Shown: positions 42,753-51,802 of the stretch, one piece after another
Layout: each line of letters opens with the position of its first letter
Numbering within the stretch: position 1 is the stretch's first letter
From: Candidatus Thorarchaeota archaeon
GTDB taxonomy: Archaea; Asgardarchaeota; Thorarchaeia; Thorarchaeales; Thorarchaeaceae
Length of the DNA stretch: 59,422 bases
Assembly (NCBI GenBank): GCA_016839445.1
Contig: JAEOUG010000068.1
Span: 1 to 59,422 of the forward strand
Direction: 5' to 3'
The notes under the pieces: generated by a model
Told to the model about the DNA's origin: nothing
Database searches by the model: none
The model's input: the letters and a program-made list of their open reading frames with translations, nothing else
Made by a program: the position numbers and the translations under genes

Positions 42753-44048
42753 ATGAAGGCAGCAGTTGTCGTAGGAACTAGGCCAGAGATAATAAAGACA
42801 CTCTCGGTCGTAAAGGAGCTTGACAGAACCGACTCTGTGGACACTCTGTTGATACACACTGGTCAGCACTACGATTACTCCATGTCAAGGCTGTTCTTTG
42901 ATGAGCTCACGCTCCGCGAACCGGACTACTTCCTTGAAGCTCAACCGAGAGAGGGCGCGGCACAAGTGAGTAGCATCATGGAGGCAGTCGCTTCCGTACT
43001 CATGGAAGCAGAGCCAGATGTGGTCCTTGTTGAAGGCGATACGGCCTCTGCAATGGCCGCGGCGCTTTCTGCAAGCCAAATGCAGATACCTGTTGGGCAC
43101 ATCGAGGCAGGCTGCAGATCATACGACCGTGGCATGGTTGAAGAAACCAATAGGAGGGTAATTGATGCTGTATCGGACATTCTGTTTGCTCCCACCGAAA
43201 CCGCCTACTATAACCTGATTCGCGAGGGGCACAACCCGAGTAGGGTGTTCCTTGTTGGAAGCACGGTAGCAGATGCTCTGCAGGAGGCAGTGGCGCATCC
43301 CTCAGACAAGAGCCTTGAAGACGACTTCGTGCTAGCGACCATTCACAGACCAAGCAACACAGACGATAAGGTGAGTCTCTCAGAGATTCTGCATGGGCTA
43401 GCAGCTCTTAACATCAAGTGCGTCTTCCCAATACACCCTCGCACTCGCAAGATGGTCGACTTATTTGGGCTGGAATCCTTGCTGGAGACCCCCCAGATTG
43501 AGGTAATCGAGCCCCTTGGCTATGTTGAATTTGTGAATCTCCTAAGGAACTCAAAGGGGGTCATAACCGACAGTGGTGGAGTTCAAGAGGAAGCATTCCT
43601 GCTTGGCAAGCCAACTATCACTCTCCGATCCTCAACTGAATGGCCAGAGACAATATGGGCAGGCAAGAACCGACTCACAGATGTTAGAAGAGACCTAATC
43701 GAAGAGGCCGTCACCGCCGCAGTGGCAGATGAGTCAGGACTACCGTTGAAGACACTTGGCAGTCCCAATGAAGTAGGAAGAGCGATTGTCAGGGTCGTCC
43801 TTGATTTAGCGGAGCGCCAACATCTCAGACCGCCAGGATTCGATATGATAAGGTCTGGATATCCGTTCCTAAGATTATGTTCGAAAGATCTGATGCAGCC
43901 GCTGATCAGATTCGATCAGAATAGCATGATTACAATTGGAGATGACTTCGTTTCGGCAATCTGTGAGGACTACTGGACATTGGAGAAGGTGGACAGGCAG
44001 ACATTTCACGAAAGAGATAGGAAACGACTGATGCAGGAACCGAAGTAA
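42753..44048 (+). CDS. wecB: UDP-N-acetylglucosamine 2-epimerase, WecB type, with C-terminal extension
   Basis: Converts UDP-GlcNAc to UDP-ManNAc, the substrate of a WecC-type dehydrogenase. GT-B-like fold. From ATG 42753 it has 431 residues. Landmarks are GTRPEIIKT, HTGQHYDYSMSRLFFDEL, VEGDTASAMAAAL, HIEAGCRSYDR with EETNRRVIDAVSD, and DSGGVQEEAFLLGKP. Family members are about 370 residues; here about 70 extra C-terminal residues (from GFDMIRSGYP) hold no motif I recognise. Frame upstream to 42681 overlaps the pyk stop and is not conserved. Confidence 0.92.
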   Translation: MKAAVVVGTRPEIIKTLSVVKELDRTDSVDTLLIHTGQHYDYSMSRLFFDELTLREPDYFLEAQPREGAAQVSSIMEAVASVLMEAEPDVVLVEGDTASAMAAALSASQMQIPVGHIEAGCRSYDRGMVEETNRRVIDAVSDILFAPTETAYYNLIREGHNPSRVFLVGSTVADALQEAVAHPSDKSLEDDFVLATIHRPSNTDDKVSLSEILHGLAALNIKCVFPIHPRTRKMVDLFGLESLLETPQIEVIEPLGYVEFVNLLRNSKGVITDSGGVQEEAFLLGKPTITLRSSTEWPETIWAGKNRLTDVRRDLIEEAVTAAVADESGLPLKTLGSPNEVGRAIVRVVLDLAERQHLRPPGFDMIRSGYPFLRLCSKDLMQPLIRFDQNSMITIGDDFVSAICEDYWTLEKVDRQTFHERDRKRLMQEPK

Positions 44049-44077
44049 CTGAAGATGGAACCCATTGGTGACAGGCC

Positions 44078-45235
44078 ATGCGAAGAATCCTCATGCTGGT
44101 AACGAACGATCTCAATCCGGACCCACGCGTCGCACGAGAGGCGAAGACACTGCAAGAGAGGGGCTATGACATCCGAGTGGTTGGCCTCGGCGAGAATGGA
44201 ACACGGAACTTCAAAGCAAACGCTTCTGGACTTACCACGCTATTGATTCGAGCCACGCCACTAGCTCATAGCGCAAGAGGGATCGGTTGGATCCGCGCAA
44301 TGTGGAGGATACTCATGTTCTATGCTGGATGTATTAGGAAGCTAGGGGTTCTTCTTGAAGATGTGGCGATAATCCATGCTCACGACTTCGACACACTACC
44401 AATTGCGCTCTTTATGTCCAGACTGTCCGGTGCGAGAGTCGTTTAAGACGCTCACGAATCATATGCTGAGATGTTCTCTGCGGGGGTGCCATCAGCAATC
44501 AAGATCTCGGTCAATTCTCTTGAGTCAAGGTTGGCCAAGAGAGCAGATGTAATCATAACCTCAGGCCACCTGCTCAAGAAGAGAATGGATTCTCTATGTG
44601 GGAGGGATGCGATAGTTGTCCAAAACACGGTCTCGGCAGACTTCCAGTCTGAGGAGAAGGTGTCCCATTCAGGCGATTTTACCATTGGGTATATCGGAGG
44701 GCTTATCGAGGGAAGGAACCTCACGCAACTTGTCAACGCTTTCAAGATGTTCGCTGAATCGCACGATGATGTCAGATTGCTGATTGCCGGATGGGGACCT
44801 CTCAAGGAATACGTGAGTGAAGAAGCAGATAGAAACTCAAGAACCATCAGATATCTGGGAAAGGTTGACTACTCTCAGGTTCCAGCCATCTTGTCGAGTC
44901 TTTCTCTTAGCATCTCTTTCGTGAGCAGACTCGTTCCGAACAACATGTACGCAACCCCGAATAAGGTCTTCGAGGCGGCTTCACACGGAGTCCCTCTCTT
45001 GGTGTCTGATTTTGGAGAGCTGGCGAGCATTGTGAGGAAATGGAATCTGGGATACACGACAGATTCGGAGCGTCCTGATGCAATACTGTCATCTCTCCAT
45101 GATATCTATCGTAATCGTGAGTCGCTCAAGGAAATGGGAATGAGAGCAAAGGAAACATTCATGCAGCACTTGTCATGGGAGAGGGTCCAAGACGAACTGG
45201 TTCGAGCCTATGACCAGATTCCGGGAACCCGGTAA
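44078..45235 (+). pseudogene. GT4 glycosyltransferase interrupted by an in-frame TAA
   Basis: A 385-codon GT4 glycosyltransferase split by one TAA at 44444-44446, with no frameshift: the same frame continues directly with DAHESYAEM. Relatives read V-Y-D-x-H-E here, so the stop replaces what is probably a Tyr codon (TAT or TAC) by one base. The N-terminal part has NDLNPDPRVAREAKTLQERG, typical of GT4 enzymes; the C-terminal part has the donor-site region IGYIGGLIEGRNL and NKVFEAASHGVPLLVSD. GGTGAC gives a good ribosome site for ATG 44078. It is either a recent pseudogene, a sequencing or assembly error, or a readthrough stop. The two pieces could not fold as independent full enzymes. Confidence 0.85.
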
Positions 45236-45257
45236 TTGAGAAGGAGGGCCTAGGCCA

Positions 45258-46466
45258 TTGAGTGACAAGGAAGAAACCGCAGCAGTTCTCCAAAACATAC
45301 GTTCACTTCATGCGTTCTACTGGCCTAAGATGTGGAAAGGGGTTGACATAGGTCAGTATGCAGAGGCTTTCACCACATTGCTCCCACCCTCGTTTCATTG
45401 GGCACCTATATTCTACATCCTTGATGGTGGCGCAGGATTCTCTCTCACGGACAGAGATTGGCTGCAAAGGATGCTTGGCATCCGCGAAATGGTTTCAGTC
45501 AAGGCACTCGCGATTGCAGGGCGCGCATACGCAGGCCTGACGCAGATCGCACCTGACGAGTTCCCTCAGAGTATAATGACGCAAATCTGCGACGCACTCT
45601 GGAGAGAGAAGCTGCCCACTACCGAATATCCTTCCTGGGGAGCAGGTTATACGTGGAGAACGAGCACAGGTCACATAATGGCTGCAGACGACCCGTCTTC
45701 CCTAATCACGGCACTGGTTGGCCTAGCACACATTGATGCATATGTCGTAACTGGAGAACGCACGTACTTGGAGAGAGTTCGCGGCATGTCCAGACATCTA
45801 GTGGAAGAGAACGGCTACCTGACATACCGTGATGGAAGCATTTGCTTTCCCTATACTCCAAGAATGCGTGTGGCAATAACCAACAGCAACGCGTTTGTAG
45901 CGCTGTTTCTTCGGGCCGCTTCCAGGATACTGTCCGATGATAAGCTTGGAGAGTTGTCGCAACGAGCATATGGTTCAATCCTCAGGAGCCAGAACGGCGA
46001 CGGATCATGGAACTACTTCCTATCTGATAGGAGAGAGCCGTTCATAGACAACTACCACACGGGGTTCGTAATTCAAAGCCTTCTCGAGGCAGTCAGACAA
46101 CAGGAGGATCCCAGACTCCTTGAGTCGGCAAAGAAAGGAATCAGATTCTACGGAGGACTTTTCTCGACAAGTGGTGCTCCTCTATTCAGCACAAGGAGTT
46201 CCTATCCTCATGATATTCACGATGTCGCTCAAGGAATCATCGTATTCTCTCAAGCAAGCTGCTTCATGAACTCGGCCCTTATGATTGCCTCGAGAATCGC
46301 TGACTTCGCCAACAAGAGAATGAAACGAGCAGACGGCCGATACTCTAGCCGAATATACAGGATTGGGAGAAGTAATCTCTCAACTCCACGCTGGGCGGAC
46401 AGCTGGATGCTTCTAGGATTCACGGAGTATCTCAGGGCAATCCAGAAACTGCGAGAGGTGAGTTGA
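45258..46466 (+). CDS. Alpha/alpha-toroid protein, possible polysaccharide-modifying enzyme
   Basis: 402 residues from TTG 45258, with GGAGGG about 10 bases upstream. Helix-hairpin repeats with conserved aromatic and acidic loops (QNGDGSWNYFLSDRREPFID, then NYHTGFVIQSLLEAVR) suggest an alpha/alpha-barrel like those of polysaccharide lyases, unsaturated glucuronyl hydrolases and C5-epimerase-type domains. DNYHTGF and YPHDIHDVAQG are likely active-site loops. No signal peptide, so it would act in the cytoplasm, maybe on lipid-linked glycans. Family not firmly recognised. It overlaps the next gene's alternative TTG start and is in the glycan operon. Confidence 0.65.
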   Translation: MSDKEETAAVLQNIRSLHAFYWPKMWKGVDIGQYAEAFTTLLPPSFHWAPIFYILDGGAGFSLTDRDWLQRMLGIREMVSVKALAIAGRAYAGLTQIAPDEFPQSIMTQICDALWREKLPTTEYPSWGAGYTWRTSTGHIMAADDPSSLITALVGLAHIDAYVVTGERTYLERVRGMSRHLVEENGYLTYRDGSICFPYTPRMRVAITNSNAFVALFLRAASRILSDDKLGELSQRAYGSILRSQNGDGSWNYFLSDRREPFIDNYHTGFVIQSLLEAVRQQEDPRLLESAKKGIRFYGGLFSTSGAPLFSTRSSYPHDIHDVAQGIIVFSQASCFMNSALMIASRIADFANKRMKRADGRYSSRIYRIGRSNLSTPRWADSWMLLGFTEYLRAIQKLREVS

Positions 46467-46471
46467 GCACA

Positions 46472-48094
46472 ATGAAGCCGACAGACAGCGAAATGAAGGA
46501 TGGAGACAGTTTTGGAAGATTCGCCGGTGGATCTCTTCTAGTCACAGGAGGCATCTTCGTTTCAGCTTCTTCGCTCCTGCTACTGAATGTTGTGCTTTCA
46601 AGTGCCTTGGGAGCATACGGCATGGGTCTAGTCGCTCTCTCGACAAGATACGTTACAATAATCAGTGTAATCACTATGGCCGGAATTCCTCCAATCGTGA
46701 CTCAGATGGTTGCAGCATCAGAAACGAGTTCTCATCGAGGGAGAATCTTCTCGACGAGTATTGGCATTATCGCGGCTCTTTCTATCGTTTCGGTAGTTAT
46801 ATTGGTTCTCGCTTCTGAGGCGCTCGCGTATGCCGTGTCAACTCCAGAGATCTCTGCGCTTCTGATCATACAGAGCATAGGGATTCCCTTCACTACTGTG
46901 TCTGTCACGGTGTCCGCTCAGCTGAGAGGACTTGAGGAATTCAAGAGATACTCGATGCTACAGGCATTTGGGCCAGTTCTGAATCTGCTAGTCGTCATCA
47001 TCTTGGTGGCAGGAGGAGCCATAGACCCTGTACTTGCGGTCACTGCAGGGGCAATCGGAGCAATACTGACCGCAGTACTAGCTTTCTCAATAGGAGGTTT
47101 CGTTCAAGTTCCAAGGCCCAGTTCGGACACTGCTAGATCCATGTTGACCCTTGGACTGCCCCTCCTCATGGTTGCTCTCTCATGGTCTGTCATCGATGGG
47201 GTTGACGTCCTGATTCTTAGATACGTGGGAACGAGCGTTGGAGATGTCGGAGCATATTCGAATGCTTATGTTCTTTCCACTTATCTCAGATATCTAGTTG
47301 AGCCCCTTGCTATTGTGATTATGCCCATGGCAAGCGGATTGCTGGCTGCATCAAGAAGGAGAGACACACAGCAACTACTTAACGCGGGCACTAGATACAT
47401 TGCCGTCCTCTTCACACCTCTAGCAGTCGCCTTTGCAGTTGCAGGTCGGAGTGTCCTTCTTCTTCTCTACCCCTCGGAATTCGCTGTCGCCTCAGGCTCC
47501 TTTTCTGTCCTCGTTCTTGGAACCGTCGCACTCACATTCTACTTCCTAGTATCGCGCATTCTGATAGCTCAAGGAGCAACAGCACTTCTTTCGGCGATTG
47601 TGTGTGCTTCATGTGCTCTGGATGTGCTCCTCACATTCATTCTCTCACGTGTCATTGGTCTGTTGGGAGCAGCGATTTCAAGTTCAGTCTCCTTTTCCAT
47701 CATGGGTATTCTGGCTTATGCCGCAATGAAGAGAAGAACTGGATTATGTGTCAAACCAAGACTACAGGATGGAACGCTTTGGATCCTTGTTCTGATTGCG
47801 GACTCCGTCTCATATTGGGCGATTTCACTGCTTCCCTTGGATACATATTGGTGGGGCCCACTGCTTCAACTCGGTGCAGTTCTCGCGACGAACTTCTTGG
47901 TGCTCTTCCTTTACAGACCGTTGACACAAAGCGATTTCCAGATAGTCTGCGATATGCTGGATTCGATAGGGCTTCCATCAATCATCAAACGAGCAGCAGT
48001 CGGCACGGTATCCATGTTGACTAGGAATCAGGAGAAGGTGTATCCTGAAGCTGATATATCCGCCAACGAGACATCTCCATCAGAAACACTGTAG
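46472..48094 (+). CDS. Wzx-like oligosaccharide flippase (MOP superfamily)
   Basis: 540 residues with about 14 predicted helices, moving lipid-linked glycans across the membrane. Typical start of polysaccharide transporters: GSLLVTGGIFVSASSLLLLN, followed by VLSSALGAYGMGLVALSTRY. Charged loop residues fit the Wzx pattern. ATG 46472 has GAGGTGAG about 10 bases upstream; TTG 46463 overlaps the previous stop. The 3' end runs 74 bases into the convergent GT-C gene. Confidence 0.87.
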   Translation: MKPTDSEMKDGDSFGRFAGGSLLVTGGIFVSASSLLLLNVVLSSALGAYGMGLVALSTRYVTIISVITMAGIPPIVTQMVAASETSSHRGRIFSTSIGIIAALSIVSVVILVLASEALAYAVSTPEISALLIIQSIGIPFTTVSVTVSAQLRGLEEFKRYSMLQAFGPVLNLLVVIILVAGGAIDPVLAVTAGAIGAILTAVLAFSIGGFVQVPRPSSDTARSMLTLGLPLLMVALSWSVIDGVDVLILRYVGTSVGDVGAYSNAYVLSTYLRYLVEPLAIVIMPMASGLLAASRRRDTQQLLNAGTRYIAVLFTPLAVAFAVAGRSVLLLLYPSEFAVASGSFSVLVLGTVALTFYFLVSRILIAQGATALLSAIVCASCALDVLLTFILSRVIGLLGAAISSSVSFSIMGILAYAAMKRRTGLCVKPRLQDGTLWILVLIADSVSYWAISLLPLDTYWWGPLLQLGAVLATNFLVLFLYRPLTQSDFQIVCDMLDSIGLPSIIKRAAVGTVSMLTRNQEKVYPEADISANETSPSETL

Positions 48095-50345
48095 CGTTCG
48101 CCGACACCAGTAATTCGGGAAACGAAACATGACTGACAAACACCCAATAGCTTGATGCCAGGTAGCTATCATTCGAGGGTAACACTACGAATCTAACACC
48201 TAGGCTCCACAGTGTCAAATAAATCAAAGTGAGATTCTCAGAAGACGCCAAGCTTGGTACCGCATAGAGCCCAGAATGATACAGATCAAGTACTCTGAAG
48301 CCGCGGTATGCAAGCATGATGTCGCCATATGCGAGAATGACTTCATCCTCATCAACAAGGTCTGCCATGGCATCAGCAAGGAGAATGTCGCCCTTGTTCC
48401 ATGACCCCGAATAGTCATAGTTGAGCATGTTCCCAGATGTAACAGAGAATGCATGCATGGCAGTGGGAATTACTAGTGTAGATGATAGAATTAGCGCGAA
48501 GAACAGAAACACCTGGGGGTTCGTAGCCCGTTTTCCAAAATCATATCTCCTTCCAACAAACAGAGACGACACCAGAAGAAGAGCTACGACCAGAGCAACA
48601 ACTGCTGTTCTTTGCACCAGTTCTGGTGTGGTCAGTAGGCCGAATGAGGTTGTATAGGGAATACCGACCATCGAAACGAATCCAATCGAGGGGAAACCAA
48701 GATCCATCCACGCCAGACTACTCGTGACCATCTGGAAGAGGGAAGTTGTAGCGAATAGCACCACTACCAGAATCGGATTCAGACTTGACCAAAGGCTGCG
48801 ACCGTCAGCCGCGAGCTCGTCAAGCGAGATGCTAAGGAGAGGGCCAAGGAAGACAGCAGTAGGAAGAAGATGGCGCCCAGACGGGTAGTAGCCCATTACG
48901 CTGAGGTAGCCAATGTACCAGATCAGCAGAACCCAGAGGAGGGACTTGACTCTAGTTCTTCTGGCTGCAGATACTAGTATTGCCAGAATGGCCAGAGAGA
49001 AGAAACCGTTCATCAGAGGATGAAAGACGAAGCCAATCAATGACAACGATGTAAAACGTTCGGCTGTCGTCACTGTCTGCGTGAACTGACTGATTACATC
49101 AGCAACTTCGGATGCCTCTGGCGAGACGGGGAACAGCCGCAGGAAGGGGATTCCGAACATCGCCGCTCCTTGAAGGAGTGTTCGTACTCCCCAGACCAAA
49201 GAGGCTGACGCGCCGACTATGAGTGATACGAGGATGCTTGTGAGAGATCTCCAATCCCGTGGAGTTTCATCTGAATCACCTGAGCGGGCCCAAGCTGTTG
49301 CCGCAGCTAGTATTCCAAGAACGATGAGAGCCATCACACTGCTGCCAAAGGACCACATCACATTTCCTGCAGCAATCATGACAAGAGCAAAAGCAAGTGT
49401 CAATGCCCCTCGAACAGCATACCCACCTTTGGGTCGATCCAAGAAGTAGAGAAGCTGAATCACAATTACAAACGCAGCAAGCAGGCCAATATGGTACTTC
49501 GACAAGATGCTCATGGCCACTGAGAGACCCGCCAGAAATGCGTGCTTTGACGATCGGTCCCAGATTGCCTTTCTCATTACTAGGCTTGCTAGGCAAGCAA
49601 ACAAGACCGCCATTGCATCTGCATAGAAAGAGTAGATTGTCACCATATAGTCGAGAATCGGCATGAAACAAGAAATCACCATTGTGATCTGTGCGGCTCT
49701 GTCGCTCCCACTCCACGTCTTGGTTATCTCATAGGACAGCACAGGAAGTGCTAGGAAGAACAGCACGGAAATCCCGCGGAACACCTCAAGATCAGCAGTA
49801 CCGGCGAAGAAGAAGCCCCAAGAATACAGAGAGGAACTCAGAGGTTCTGCGGAGTAGTTCCACAGGTGATACGGATCGAAGACGGGAATGTTGTTGAGGT
49901 TGAAGAACACCTTCCCCATGGATATCCAGAAGTAGAGCGCGTCTCCTGACACAATCGGACCCAAGAGACATGTGAATATCGCCTTGCAGCTATAGAAGAA
50001 GAAGCTGAGTGAGGAGAAGACGGCAAGGAAGCCTCTCCGCGGCCTGACGGCAGTCAACAGGACACCAAAGTGCTTCAGCGAGTCGATGGCCCGTTTCCAG
50101 GACGTCAGCAGAAGAAGCAGAACTGCTATCGCATGAGCCCCAACAAACAGACTCAGTAGACTCGTGGTCACTCCGACCAAGATGTACGGCACCGAGAAAG
50201 CGGCGGTGCCGAGCAGAAGAGAGACCAAGAAACTCAGTCCGTCACCTTCGATTTCGTGAAAGAACTTGTTCTTAAGCCACCAGCCTGAGATCAAGAGGAG
50301 CGCTGGAGGCAGTAACGAAATCACGATCTCTGCGGGTTCTATCAT
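48021..50345 (-). CDS. GT-C fold membrane glycosyltransferase (PMT/ArnT-like)
   Basis: 774 residues, about 12-14 helices, with a terminal soluble part after residue 650. The first extracytoplasmic loop has GPIVSGDALYFWISMGKVFF with Asp, as in GT-C enzymes that use dolichyl- or polyprenyl-phosphate sugars, and a second aromatic loop FDPYHLWNYSAEPLSSSLYS. This layout is typical of PMT/ArnT and archaeal AglS-like transferases; donor and acceptor are unknown. ATG 50345 has a strong TATA box about 39 bases upstream. It overlaps the convergent flippase by 74 bases at its 3' end. Confidence 0.72.
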   Translation of the reverse strand: MIEPAEIVISLLPPALLLISGWWLKNKFFHEIEGDGLSFLVSLLLGTAAFSVPYILVGVTTSLLSLFVGAHAIAVLLLLLTSWKRAIDSLKHFGVLLTAVRPRRGFLAVFSSLSFFFYSCKAIFTCLLGPIVSGDALYFWISMGKVFFNLNNIPVFDPYHLWNYSAEPLSSSLYSWGFFFAGTADLEVFRGISVLFFLALPVLSYEITKTWSGSDRAAQITMVISCFMPILDYMVTIYSFYADAMAVLFACLASLVMRKAIWDRSSKHAFLAGLSVAMSILSKYHIGLLAAFVIVIQLLYFLDRPKGGYAVRGALTLAFALVMIAAGNVMWSFGSSVMALIVLGILAAATAWARSGDSDETPRDWRSLTSILVSLIVGASASLVWGVRTLLQGAAMFGIPFLRLFPVSPEASEVADVISQFTQTVTTAERFTSLSLIGFVFHPLMNGFFSLAILAILVSAARRTRVKSLLWVLLIWYIGYLSVMGYYPSGRHLLPTAVFLGPLLSISLDELAADGRSLWSSLNPILVVVLFATTSLFQMVTSSLAWMDLGFPSIGFVSMVGIPYTTSFGLLTTPELVQRTAVVALVVALLLVSSLFVGRRYDFGKRATNPQVFLFFALILSSTLVIPTAMHAFSVTSGNMLNYDYSGSWNKGDILLADAMADLVDEDEVILAYGDIMLAYRGFRVLDLYHSGLYAVPSLASSENLTLIYLTLWSLGVRFVVLPSNDSYLASSYWVFVSHVSFPELLVSANATVFLMEMSRWRIYQLQDTPSPDS

Positions 50346-50379
50346 CGTGGTCTGCTCTTGAGCTTGAGCCTTGGCGCGG

Positions 50380-50388
50380 CATATATAG
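50380..50388 (-). promoter_or_regulatory. TATA box of the GT-C gene
   Basis: Minus-strand CTATATATG is a strong TATA element, 35 to 43 bases before ATG 50345; predicted start near 50358 leaves a short leader. Confidence 0.6.
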
Positions 50389-50432
50389 TATTCTCACACG
50401 ATGACTATAGCAGTGCGTTGGCGAACTTCCCG

Positions 50433-51632
50433 CTAGAACTGATGCTCGAGGATATGCTTGTAGATGTCCGCCAGATTCTCGCAGATGCGTATCCAGGAGT
50501 AGTCTTGGGCGCGTCTGCGGCATGCCTTCGCCATTGCAAGCGCCTCTTGTGGAGACCCTGAAAGGCGTAGAATGGAGTCAGCAAGGCTCTGAGGATCCAT
50601 TCGCTCTAGGAGGAGTGCCTCCTTTTCGTGTCGAGCAACGTTCGGTATGTCGCCAATCCGTGATGATATGATAGGGACTCCAGCCGTGAGGTAGGAGGGA
50701 ATCTTGACGGGAGAGCTGATCTCGAATCTACTCCTACTCAATGGCAATCTTGGAGCAAGAAGTACATCAGCGATGGACTGGAGGGCAAATGTATCCTCAT
50801 AGTCCACCCATCCCAAGAAGACGACGTTTTCACTAAGACCCAGACGTTTCACCAGAGCTCTTAGAGCGGCTTCTTCGCTACCACGGCCTGCTATCAGAAG
50901 CTTGAATCTTGGATTGCTGGATTTCACCAGATGAGCCGCCCTAATGGCGATGTCAACTCCTTCGTACCATTCCAGTCCACCAACATAGACTGCCAGAAAC
51001 TCATTGCCCTCTCTCAAGTGCTCGTATCGAGGTTTCCTCGACTTGATTGCCATGTCAGCAAGAGCAATGTTGACTCCGTTTGGCACAACATGGATGAATT
51101 CAGGCGACACTCTGAAGTGATGAAGGATATACTGCCTCATAGCCTCTGAAACAACAAGACATGTGCTCTTCCTGCACAGGGACTCCTGCCCCTCTCGGAG
51201 AAGGGAGGTTATCGGTGTTACAAGGAGTCTGGGCAAGTAGGGGGCAAGGTCCATTGCAGCGAGAGAGTGCATATCAAAGACGACCTCTCTCTTTTCGGAG
51301 ATGCGTCGCAACTTGGACAGCGGCAAAGCATATGCGCTCTCGACTTGAACAATATCGAAAGACGATTCCAAAACGGCGGGCGGAATCATGTACTGGCTCA
51401 TCAGCGAGAGAAACACATAGTTGAGAGAGGCGCTTCCAAGATGCGGAGCAGTGTATGATGCATATGGCTCGAGCCGGGCTGTCAGTTCGGGGCCGCCGCC
51501 TCGCGGTATGAATGGAACAACGTCTTGTCCAAGTGAGCGCAAACCCGATGCAATCTCGATGACTCGGACTGTGTCACCTGCCAGTCGATGCACGTTCAAT
51601 GGTGCGTAGAGCCCGACACGTATCCCAGTCAT
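50433..51632 (-). CDS. GT4 family glycosyltransferase
   Basis: 399 residues, GT-B fold. N-terminal acceptor domain (VGLYAPLNVHRLAGDTVRVI), then GVNIALADM and the donor-binding domain with FLAVYVGGLEWYEG, LLIAGRGSEE, VFLGWVDYED and a variant of the E-x7-E region (FEISSPVKIPSYLTAGVPII). A retaining transferase using a nucleotide sugar; specificity unknown. A TATA-like CTTTAATA lies at about 51667-51674. It is upstream of, and co-oriented with, the GT-C gene but with a separate promoter. Confidence 0.88.
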   Translation of the reverse strand: MTGIRVGLYAPLNVHRLAGDTVRVIEIASGLRSLGQDVVPFIPRGGGPELTARLEPYASYTAPHLGSASLNYVFLSLMSQYMIPPAVLESSFDIVQVESAYALPLSKLRRISEKREVVFDMHSLAAMDLAPYLPRLLVTPITSLLREGQESLCRKSTCLVVSEAMRQYILHHFRVSPEFIHVVPNGVNIALADMAIKSRKPRYEHLREGNEFLAVYVGGLEWYEGVDIAIRAAHLVKSSNPRFKLLIAGRGSEEAALRALVKRLGLSENVVFLGWVDYEDTFALQSIADVLLAPRLPLSRSRFEISSPVKIPSYLTAGVPIISSRIGDIPNVARHEKEALLLERMDPQSLADSILRLSGSPQEALAMAKACRRRAQDYSWIRICENLADIYKHILEHQF

Positions 51633-51802
51633 ACTGACTCAGCGTCAAAGGGGCATAGAGGAGCTGTATTAAAGGTGTGGCCGAAACCAGGCTAGGGCCA
51701 ACCGAGAGTGATCTTTTCTTGTTACTGAAGGACACGACCTCAGTGACTGCCAACAAAGATTGAAATAGAGTCTGTTGTTGCGCAACACGTTGTGGAATTG
51801 AC

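Noticed and set aside
44444..44446. Pyrrolysine-type recoding of the stop.
   Set aside because: The codon is TAA, not TAG, and the expected residue is Tyr; no known recoding fits.
44447..44470. A frameshift, or two separate genes, at the glycosyltransferase break.
   Set aside because: The same frame continues directly after the stop with conserved residues; no second start with a ribosome site is present.
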